Shown here: positions 29,191 through 35,843 of the stretch, in pieces
Numbering within the stretch: position 1 is the stretch's first letter
Layout: every line of letters begins with the position of its first letter
Origin: Blattamonas nauphoetae
Lineage: Eukaryota; Preaxostyla; Oxymonadida
Assembly (NCBI GenBank): GCA_033064195.1
Contig: JARBJD010000532.1
Span: 1-35,843 of the forward strand
DNA: 35,843 nt
Direction: 5' to 3'
Notes under the pieces: model-generated
Databases searched by the model: none
The model's input: the letters and a program-made list of their open reading frames with translations, nothing else
Told to the model about the DNA's origin: nothing
Made by a program: the position numbers and the translations under genes

Positions 29191-32100
29191 ATGCTCAAGA
29201 ATCCAGATCTCCATTTTGAAGGAGAGATAAGGAATATTACCAACTATCAGATTGATGATTTTATTCACAAACTGGAAGAGCACAATAACAATGCAATGAT
29301 GAATGAAGAAGACAGCAAAGCAAGAATGCAAATCATGAAAGAAAATCCAAGAGTGAACAAAGATGAACTGAAAAAGCAAGTGTTCAAAATGACGTGGAAA
29401 CTGAAATCAATTGAAGAGAAGCTGATGGATCATTGGATGAAGAATCTGTTAATCATTCAGAAGAAAAATGAACAAATGGAAAAGAGAGAAGTGCAGACAT
29501 TTGAGGGATTTGAAGAATGCATATTATTAGCTGAACCACGAGACAAAGCAGCATTCAATTCTTGTCTCATGGATGCACGAAGGAAGTTCAAAAAGAATGA
29601 GGTCGAGAAGGTTGAGGATAATGGAAAACCATATCAGTTGTACTTCCACAATCACTTGAAGAACGTTGAAGAAATCACAACCTTCATTAAAGCAGTGTTC
29701 GACAAAGAGAAAGATCATCCATTCAAGATTAGTATTGACTTTGGAAAGATCATCGAGAGAAAAGACAAAGATGAGACAACTTACAATGACTTCAGACCAG
29801 AATTAGAGAACACATCGAAGAGTTTTCCGACAGTGATCAGAAGTTCAGGAGACATCAATGAGTACTCAAAATATGCGATCAATCTGATCAAAGAATCTCA
29901 AGAGAGAACACTGATGGATACGAAGACAATGTACATCGCATTTCACTCCATTCTGGTTGCAGTCTATCGATTTCCAGTTGCAGGAAAAGCTAATGCAATT
30001 CTCACTGAACACATCAAAACGAGGAATGTTCGATACATCGATTCTGAGTACAACATCTGTTTCTTTCAATCATTATCGTTCCTCACACTTCCTGAGGTTC
30101 CTGGCAAGAAAATAACAATCAATATGAGAAACGTTGAAGCAAAGAGATTGTTCGCTGTACATAAGAAGCTGACCCATCTCAAACCACATCAACTGACTGA
30201 GCACTTGCGCAACTATCCTGGATTTGATATTGCATGTGATATGGAGACAGTCATGCAAGAATTTAACATCACAGTTCACATTTATGAATACGATGAAGAC
30301 AAGAAGCGTTACTTCCTCAGTCAATCGTACATCAACGACAATGATGATGCAAGAGTTCTTCCCATTCTGATGATTCCACTTACAGCCACTCTCGTTCATG
30401 TGATGTTTATTGTTGACCCTGAGAAAATCACTGGATACAAGCTCTGTCCGTATTGTCAATCAAGAGGATTCCAAGTGAAGAATAAAAACTTCAGTAGAGA
30501 TTTTGAGAAGCATCTCAGAGAGTGCAAAGAACTTGATGGAAAACATGTGAAGAAGATCTCACTTGATAAAACGCCAAGACCATACGTTCCACATATTCTC
30601 AACAATCGAACATTTGAATTCCTGATGGCGCACAAGAGACAAGACGAATTCAAACCAACACAATACTACATCACATTCGATTTCGAAACGATGGAAGATC
30701 TCATTCTTGACAATCTATTCTCTGATGACAATACACAATTGATCTCACACTTGAAACCTCTCTCCGTTGCATCAGCAATCAAATCAAAATCAGGAGTGAA
30801 GTCAATCTACTTTGATCTTCGAGATGGAAAAGACTTTGTAAAGCAATGGATCAGAGAACTCTTCAAATATGCAGAGACAGTACGGGATGACAACCTGTAC
30901 GAGGATCCAGAAATACCTTCACAAAATGAAGTCCGTGTGATTGGATTCAACAGCTCCAGATTCGACATCAATCTCATATTCCGTGATCTCGTTGACAAGG
31001 ATTGGAAAGTGGTGAGCTTCCTTGGATCAACAACAAAGTACAAACAAGTTCTGATCAGACATGAGAAGACACAACAGGTTCTTCGCTTTATTGACATGAT
31101 GTCGTATACAGGACCAATGACATTGGATAATGCAGTCAAAGCCTTTGGAGGAAAGACGACTCTTCAGAAATCATTCTTTGCGTACGAATCGTTTGATTCA
31201 TCTGACTACGATACAGTGTTGAGCAAACAAGAACCATTCTCCAAATATGAATTCTATTCCAGTCTGAACAATAGTGAAATGTCTGACACAGATTACCAAT
31301 TGTACCTTGATGATTGGAACAAGCAAGGATTCAAGAACAGATGGGAATATCTGAAATTCTACAACATCAGAGATGTCGAATGTATGATTGCACCTTTGGA
31401 TAATCTCATTGATCTGAACTGCCAATACAAAGTGGACATGTTGCACAATCTCTCATTGTCCGCAAATGCATCTGCAATCAAGTATGCATGTGCCTACAAG
31501 GACTTTGATATCGATGATGATTTCAATGGAGTGGATCAATCTGGAGAAATAAAAATCACCAAGCAATACTGGAAATACAAAGTGGAAGGATACAGGTACC
31601 AAGACCAGAAAGCTCATCGCAATTCTACCAACAATGTCACTGAAGCAGACTATGAGTGGTTTGTTCAACAGTGCAAGAAAGTGTGCTATATCTGCAAATG
31701 TCACTTCACACAAGCAATCAAACCAACATTGGATAGACTCGACAATTCGAAAGGACATTCAAAAGAGAACGTGAAGATCTGCTGTGATTACTGCAACACC
31801 TACAAGTCAGACAAAGATGAGCATCTCACAAGATTGAGAATTCAACTGAAGAAGTATTGCATCTGGAAATCACTACCAATGACTCTGACACACGAGCAAA
31901 CATATCATAAACTTAGAGCAGCTGTGACTGGTGGATTATCGAATGTTCAACGTCGACAGAACATTAAAGACGTGACTCCAATCAATCACTTCGCATATGA
32001 AGACGGAAGAGTTCTCTCCAAAGACACAGAACACATAATGACTCACGTCTGTGGTGTTGACTTTAATTCCCTCTATCCAAGTGCTTTCTCATCAATCAAG

Positions 32101-33405
32101 AACAAGAACAATCCATACACGAATCACAGAATGTACATGCCAGGACGATGCTTATTCACCGCAACAGGAGATAAAGAATGTCGAAAGATTATCGAAGACA
32201 AGAATCAGAAGACATTGTTCGTTGCAGAACTGAAAGGACACATCGATGAAAAGTACATTAATGATTTCATAAATTTCCCACCAATCTTCAGAAACATTAT
32301 GGTCAACACGACAGAAGAAAACATTGGAGAGAAGACGTATTCATTGATGAAGAAACATGGATTAAAGACTGATGACAAACAAAGAAAGCTGACTCAACTC
32401 TTGAGCACACACGATCAGTGTATGTTCTTTTCGACATACTATCTGTGGTTCCTCATCGACTATTGCCACTTCATCGTAGACGATATTAAGACTGTGATGG
32501 TCTTTTCGAGACATGCTGGATTTGAACCATTTGTAACCTCATTCATGAATGATCGAATAGAAGCAATGAAGGTTGGAAACAAAGGAAAAGAACAGTTCTG
32601 TAAAACGAACTTGAATGGGAGTTACGGATATGATGGAATGAACACTGAGAAATACAACTCAATCACAATCTGCAATGAGAAGAGAACATACCTGAAGCAA
32701 ATGATGAAAGGATTTGTAGCGACAAGAGAGATCAATGAGGACAACTACATCGTGATCGAAGACAGAGAGAAAGCATCGTGCAAGACATGTCTGCAAGAAG
32801 CAGTATTCACACTCGACAATGCGAAGTTCTGGTATCTGAATTTCATCTACAATTTCATGTACAAGTGTCTAGATATGAACAAGATTCACTTCTGTGAGGG
32901 AGATACTGACTCTGCTTATTGGGCGATTAGTGGAGATCCGAATGCTGGTATTCATCAACAATTTGAACACGTGATTGCTGACAAAGAATTCTATGATGCT
33001 CACAAATACGAATGGTTCCCCAATCCTGAAAAGGGAGTTGATGATGAGAAGAAGTTGTTGGGATTAGCAATTGAAAAGGAAGGTGAACAGATGATCTGTC
33101 TTGCACCAAAGTGTTACTCTCTCGATGAGAAATGTAAGATCAAAGGAGTGTCTCTAAAGAAAACAAATATCACAAGTGACGATTATGTGAAATGTCTTAA
33201 TGGAGAGAAAACTGTGACTACAACACTGAACTTTCAGACGAGAAGAGTCGTGAGTGAAGAGGACACCAATGGATTTGAGATTGCGAAAATACAACAACAG
33301 AAACTCAGTCTCAGTGGAATCCATCTGAAAGCAATCGTACTTGAAAATGAATCGTGTCCTCCATTCATTCATGGACTGAAAGCTACTGATTTTATAATTG
33401 AATAA
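29191..33405 (+). CDS. polB: Polinton protein-primed DNA polymerase B with HNH-like insert
   Basis: A family B DNA polymerase of the protein-primed, viral/Polinton type, expected to copy the element's DNA. Within the 1404-residue frame: an N-terminal region with a conserved block around NICFFQSLSF (about 290) as in other Polinton polymerases; a zinc finger C419, C422, H441, C445; a 3'-5' exonuclease with the ExoI block DFET near 497, ExoII FNSSRFD near 587 and ExoIII YNIRDVE near 725; an HNH-like zinc module at about 829-873 (CYICKCHF ... LDRLDNSKGH ... CCDYCN); then the polymerase palm with motif A DFNSLYPS (957-964), motif B KTNLNGSYG (1138-1146) and motif C GDTDS (1237-1241). The first residues of the gene are not certain. 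As a fossil part it looks whole or nearly so. Confidence 0.93.
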   Translation: MLKNPDLHFEGEIRNITNYQIDDFIHKLEEHNNNAMMNEEDSKARMQIMKENPRVNKDELKKQVFKMTWKLKSIEEKLMDHWMKNLLIIQKKNEQMEKREVQTFEGFEECILLAEPRDKAAFNSCLMDARRKFKKNEVEKVEDNGKPYQLYFHNHLKNVEEITTFIKAVFDKEKDHPFKISIDFGKIIERKDKDETTYNDFRPELENTSKSFPTVIRSSGDINEYSKYAINLIKESQERTLMDTKTMYIAFHSILVAVYRFPVAGKANAILTEHIKTRNVRYIDSEYNICFFQSLSFLTLPEVPGKKITINMRNVEAKRLFAVHKKLTHLKPHQLTEHLRNYPGFDIACDMETVMQEFNITVHIYEYDEDKKRYFLSQSYINDNDDARVLPILMIPLTATLVHVMFIVDPEKITGYKLCPYCQSRGFQVKNKNFSRDFEKHLRECKELDGKHVKKISLDKTPRPYVPHILNNRTFEFLMAHKRQDEFKPTQYYITFDFETMEDLILDNLFSDDNTQLISHLKPLSVASAIKSKSGVKSIYFDLRDGKDFVKQWIRELFKYAETVRDDNLYEDPEIPSQNEVRVIGFNSSRFDINLIFRDLVDKDWKVVSFLGSTTKYKQVLIRHEKTQQVLRFIDMMSYTGPMTLDNAVKAFGGKTTLQKSFFAYESFDSSDYDTVLSKQEPFSKYEFYSSLNNSEMSDTDYQLYLDDWNKQGFKNRWEYLKFYNIRDVECMIAPLDNLIDLNCQYKVDMLHNLSLSANASAIKYACAYKDFDIDDDFNGVDQSGEIKITKQYWKYKVEGYRYQDQKAHRNSTNNVTEADYEWFVQQCKKVCYICKCHFTQAIKPTLDRLDNSKGHSKENVKICCDYCNTYKSDKDEHLTRLRIQLKKYCIWKSLPMTLTHEQTYHKLRAAVTGGLSNVQRRQNIKDVTPINHFAYEDGRVLSKDTEHIMTHVCGVDFNSLYPSAFSSIKNKNNPYTNHRMYMPGRCLFTATGDKECRKIIEDKNQKTLFVAELKGHIDEKYINDFINFPPIFRNIMVNTTEENIGEKTYSLMKKHGLKTDDKQRKLTQLLSTHDQCMFFSTYYLWFLIDYCHFIVDDIKTVMVFSRHAGFEPFVTSFMNDRIEAMKVGNKGKEQFCKTNLNGSYGYDGMNTEKYNSITICNEKRTYLKQMMKGFVATREINEDNYIVIEDREKASCKTCLQEAVFTLDNAKFWYLNFIYNFMYKCLDMNKIHFCEGDTDSAYWAISGDPNAGIHQQFEHVIADKEFYDAHKYEWFPNPEKGVDDEKKLLGLAIEKEGEQMICLAPKCYSLDEKCKIKGVSLKKTNITSDDYVKCLNGEKTVTTTLNFQTRRVVSEEDTNGFEIAKIQQQKLSLSGIHLKAIVLENESCPPFIHGLKATDFIIE

Positions 33406-33410
33406 ACACA

Positions 33411-33428
33411 AACTTTATTTTTGTATAA
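33411..33428 (+). promoter_or_regulatory. AT-rich leader, Polinton integrase gene
   Basis: ACTTTATTTTTGTATAA directly before the start codon at 33429, in the 23-bp gap after the polymerase gene. It shares the TTTATTTTTG core and a T-A-A ending with the two stronger copies. Confidence 0.45.
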
Positions 33429-35351
33429 ATGAATACACGACAGATTAATACTTTAGTGAATAGGTTACTTCGGTGCACACAGCATTCCAAAAACGAAATA
33501 GTCGAAAAGAAATGGACTTTAACTAACGTTTTACCTGTCTATCATGGCGCTGATTCTAATGGACCTTTTGATGGAAATGATGAAACATACTTCGAGGATT
33601 GGTTCAATGGAGGTTTATCTCCTGAATTATCACTACCTGATGGAAGAAGAGTAGTTCAACAATTTGTAAGCAACTTCCTAGGAGTTCCTATTCGGGATAG
33701 CACTGCTAAACTTTCATTCGAAGCATATCAATTTTATCATCACGAGGTGACTCAGAGAGTGAATTGTTCACCACGGATTCGAAGGCCTGCAGAGGCAAGA
33801 CCAATACCAATTCCAGTGCAAAGACCAATAGCAATAGAATCACCTGAATCTCCAATCAAAATTGGACAGAAGAGAAACTTGAAATCAATGGGGTTTGAAT
33901 ATGAATATCCAATGAAGGAGAGGAAATTTGAAGAGGAGGACGATGATGACATAATTCACAATCCACCAATGTCAATCAGAACAACTCCATTCAAACACCC
34001 TGTGAGAGAGATCAGACACTACGAACCGACGACACAGCAAGTGCTCAATAAGTTGGCACAAATGAAAGGATTGTTTGATCATCAACAGAGAAACGATTCA
34101 GAAGATGAACAGATCAAAGCTGAGAACTCAATAATGAAAAATCAAAAGCAGATGGAACACTTTATTACCTCACACATTCTAGATTCCAATAAAATGAACA
34201 GAGACACATTTGTTCGAGCCTCAAATAACAGAAAAATTGCGAACGATGATATTGACTTCATTCTGACTCACACAAAACAAATCCCATTCGGAGGAAGATC
34301 ATTTCAGGATTGGTATGAGGAATATGAACACAGATGGAGTGTAGCACATCCGAGGAAAATCCAGAGAGAAAAAGGAAGTGACAGAATGAGAATTGATCCA
34401 CCAATGATTCCAAAAGCAACGGAAAAAATTGTGTATCCTTTTCGATCAAAAATGCAGTTCATGTCGAAAGCAATAACTGGTGATCCACAGAAGACATCTG
34501 ACAGAAAGGTTCCACAGAATTGTGATCGACCGTACTACTCTCCCAAGTTTGGATCATGGGAAATTGATCTCGTTTTTATCCAATCACCAACGTCGAAAAC
34601 AGTTCTTCAGATTTACCTCTTCGCTATTAACATCAACACAAAGTACCTGGTCGTCATTCCTGTACTGGATAAATCATGGAGCAAAGTCAAGACTGCAATC
34701 AATGACCTGATTATTTATCGTGGCGTTCACATTAACAACATTCGAGGTGATGGTGAAGCAGCATGGACAAGTGGAGAAGCATCAGAGTTTTTCAAGCAAC
34801 AGAATGTCAAAACTTATTTCACAAGCTCACCATTTACAAATCACAACAGAATTGTCGATCGAGTGATCAGAACAATCAGAGATGGATTCCAAGACAATGC
34901 GACACAGATGGCAAATCATTCACTGATGAATCAGATGGTGGAATACTACAACATGACTCCACATCGAGCGTACTGGAATAAATTCACTCCACAGCAAGCA
35001 CAAAACAATAGAGAGATTGAAGCACTGTACATCTCCAGTTGTGAAGAGCAATTAAAGAACATCCAAAGACAGCAGACAACACAGATGTTATGGAAATACA
35101 AACCAGGAAATATTCTATTGATTCACCTTGATCTGGACAAGACTGTTGCCAAGTTTCAGAAGAAGCGTAGGCAGTTTCAATTCGTGGGGAAATTCATTGA
35201 GTACAAACACGGAAATGTGGTGGCAAAACTACTGAATGGACTCACATGTCTGCCAAAAGTTGTCTACGTTCCAATTCAACACACAAAGTTCCATGCAGAC
35301 TCTATTGACGACTTCACTCCAGAATTCATGGCTGAATTCGGTCTATTCTGA
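33429..35351 (+). CDS. Polinton integrase (retroviral-like DDE family)
   Basis: A 640-residue protein. Roughly the first 350 residues are poorly conserved and charged, with an acidic stretch (FEEEDDDDIIH). The RNase H-like integrase core follows at about 370-540, with WEIDLVFIQSP, a strand-rich LFAININTKYLVVIPVLD stretch, IRGDGEAAW and HNRIVDRVIRTIRDG. The C-terminus has an SH3-like segment (KYKPGNILLIHLDL ... FVGKFIEYKHGNVVAKLLNG) as in retroviral and Polinton integrases. It would insert the element into the genome. It lies 23 bp after the polymerase gene on the same strand. It looks whole as a reading frame. Confidence 0.88.
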   Translation: MNTRQINTLVNRLLRCTQHSKNEIVEKKWTLTNVLPVYHGADSNGPFDGNDETYFEDWFNGGLSPELSLPDGRRVVQQFVSNFLGVPIRDSTAKLSFEAYQFYHHEVTQRVNCSPRIRRPAEARPIPIPVQRPIAIESPESPIKIGQKRNLKSMGFEYEYPMKERKFEEEDDDDIIHNPPMSIRTTPFKHPVREIRHYEPTTQQVLNKLAQMKGLFDHQQRNDSEDEQIKAENSIMKNQKQMEHFITSHILDSNKMNRDTFVRASNNRKIANDDIDFILTHTKQIPFGGRSFQDWYEEYEHRWSVAHPRKIQREKGSDRMRIDPPMIPKATEKIVYPFRSKMQFMSKAITGDPQKTSDRKVPQNCDRPYYSPKFGSWEIDLVFIQSPTSKTVLQIYLFAININTKYLVVIPVLDKSWSKVKTAINDLIIYRGVHINNIRGDGEAAWTSGEASEFFKQQNVKTYFTSSPFTNHNRIVDRVIRTIRDGFQDNATQMANHSLMNQMVEYYNMTPHRAYWNKFTPQQAQNNREIEALYISSCEEQLKNIQRQQTTQMLWKYKPGNILLIHLDLDKTVAKFQKKRRQFQFVGKFIEYKHGNVVAKLLNGLTCLPKVVYVPIQHTKFHADSIDDFTPEFMAEFGLF

Positions 35352-35352
35352 C

Positions 35353-35421
35353 CTCAGAACTTCGTTCGCTTCAATCTAGCGTAGTGCGGTCTTCGATCTG
35401 AGAACTTTGTTCGTTTTCAAT
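35353..35421 (+). repeat. Short direct repeat after the integrase gene
   Basis: CTCAGAACTTCGTTCGCTTC-AAT (35353-35375) recurs as CTGAGAACTTTGTTCGTTTTCAAT (35398-35421), 45 bp apart, in the gap between the integrase and the next coding region. A 3'-end signal or regulatory repeat is possible. Confidence 0.5.
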
Positions 35422-35430
35422 AATGTTTCA

Positions 35431-35450
35431 AATATTTTTATTTCACTTAA
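35431..35450 (+). promoter_or_regulatory. AT-rich leader before the last visible Polinton coding region
   Basis: ATATTTTTATTTCACTTAA directly before the start codon at 35451; a weaker match to the leader motif, keeping the TTTTTATTT core and the TTAA ending. Confidence 0.35.
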
Positions 35451-35843
35451 ATGACATCACTGAAAATATTAGAACCGTTTGATCCTGAGCAGAAAGAGTT
35501 CACAAACATCCGACTTTCAGAGATACTTGGAGAAGAATAGAAAAGAACTGAATGAGTACACAACACAGAAACTGAATAGGATGATCCAAATTGATGGATA
35601 CAGAATCACAAAAATAAGAGGTGAGATTGCACTGAGAAACGATATGTCGATGCTTCCACTTCCTCTAATTCACTCTCGATTGACCAAAGATTATCTGACA
35701 TTGAAGAATCAATTCGAGCGCTGACTGACTCAATTGGAAACCTCATCCAAGAACCATGGACCCTTCTGATTAACCCTTCTTTGTTGATCTCATTCAATTT
35801 TAACTCCATCTGTGTTGTATCGAAGAATGATTGCTTCACTGCA
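35451..35843 (+). other. Further Polinton coding matter, truncated by the window
   Basis: Plus-strand sequence after the integrase has protein-like composition (e.g. FDPEQKEFTNIRLSEI and, further on, LNRMIQIDGYRITKIRGEIA) and begins just after a leader-like motif, but is cut off at the right edge. I cannot assign it to a Polinton gene family; a structural gene is possible from its position. Confidence 0.4.

Larger units (their letters stand above)
28570..35843 (+). mobile_element. Polinton (Maverick), left part; cut by the window edge
   Basis: Four plus-strand coding regions packed with gaps of about 20-130 bp: a small repeat protein, a protein-primed DNA polymerase B, an integrase, and the beginning of further coding matter. 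Polymerase plus integrase is the hallmark of Polintons. The left boundary is not resolved: no terminal inverted repeat or target duplication can be shown without the other end, and array B may lie inside the element. No capsid gene or packaging ATPase is in the visible part; these would be expected to the right. The visible part looks largely whole, with perhaps one or two breaks. The long open frames suggest a young copy. Confidence 0.9.

Noticed and set aside
29188-33411. Minus-strand ORFs opposite the polymerase gene
   Set aside because: Shadows of the long plus-strand gene; short and without family features.
1-35843. tRNA and rRNA genes
   Set aside because: Looked for T-loop-like GTTCGAATC words and paired arms; the few hits (e.g. 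near 2710 and 25590) have no matching acceptor stem.
35353-35843. Polinton major capsid gene at the right end
   Set aside because: Too little sequence remains before the window edge and no capsid signature is visible.

Overview
The window looks like nuclear DNA from an anaerobic flagellate, most likely an oxymonad (Preaxostyla, Blattamonas-like) and less likely a parabasalid. The evidence is indirect. Two long loci encode the Cys/Gly-rich beta-helix surface proteins, resembling polymorphic outer membrane proteins, that are expanded in oxymonads. One of them ends in the single membrane anchor and short tail typical of that set. The rest is dominated by mobile elements of several classes, including a Polinton. 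All three standard stop codons are used. The assignment is from recall of protein families, not from a search.

Layout. (1) 1-4358, minus: a large beta-helix surface-protein locus with a clear signal peptide but at least eight reading-frame changes, running off the left edge. A small plus-strand gene (4494-4856) faces away from it. (2) 4857-6190: mostly non-coding, with one copy of a dispersed terminal repeat. (3) About 6230-10270: a 4-kb minisatellite with a 29-bp unit whose plus strand almost lacks adenine. All six frames are therefore open, which is a compositional effect and not evidence of genes. (4) 10300-13700: host gene debris, with a plus-strand surface-protein fragment, two minus-strand pieces resembling the FPL domain of CLEC16A-type proteins in swapped order, and an unknown ORF. 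(5) 15549-17997: a hAT transposon that looks complete, with an open transposase, matching termini and a perfect 8-bp target duplication (GACGCTAC). It sits between two identical 91-bp repeats. (6) 18100-20370: non-coding DNA whose strand composition flips at about 19430, then a tandem array of six 139-bp units, each holding an inverted repeat. (7) 20380-25740: a second beta-helix membrane-protein locus (minus) with its transmembrane anchor and tail, bracketed by two inverted copies of a short gene fragment. (8) 25739-26341: a roughly 600-bp non-autonomous element with long terminal inverted repeats. (9) 26443-27501: an intact Merlin/IS1595-type transposase with a DD36E triad. (10) 27896-28440: a diverged second array of the 139-bp repeat. 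(11) about 28570 to the right edge: the left part of a Polinton with a small repeat protein, a protein-primed family B DNA polymerase carrying an HNH-like insert, an integrase, and the start of further coding matter.

The host genes here are decayed while the transposase, polymerase and integrase frames are long and open. This suggests a surface-gene region into which mobile elements have been inserting recently. The most unusual items are the A-free 29-bp satellite, the 139-bp hairpin arrays shared between two sites, the HNH block inside the Polinton polymerase, the AT-rich leader motif before the Polinton genes, and the repeat family whose terminal motif supplied the hAT target site.
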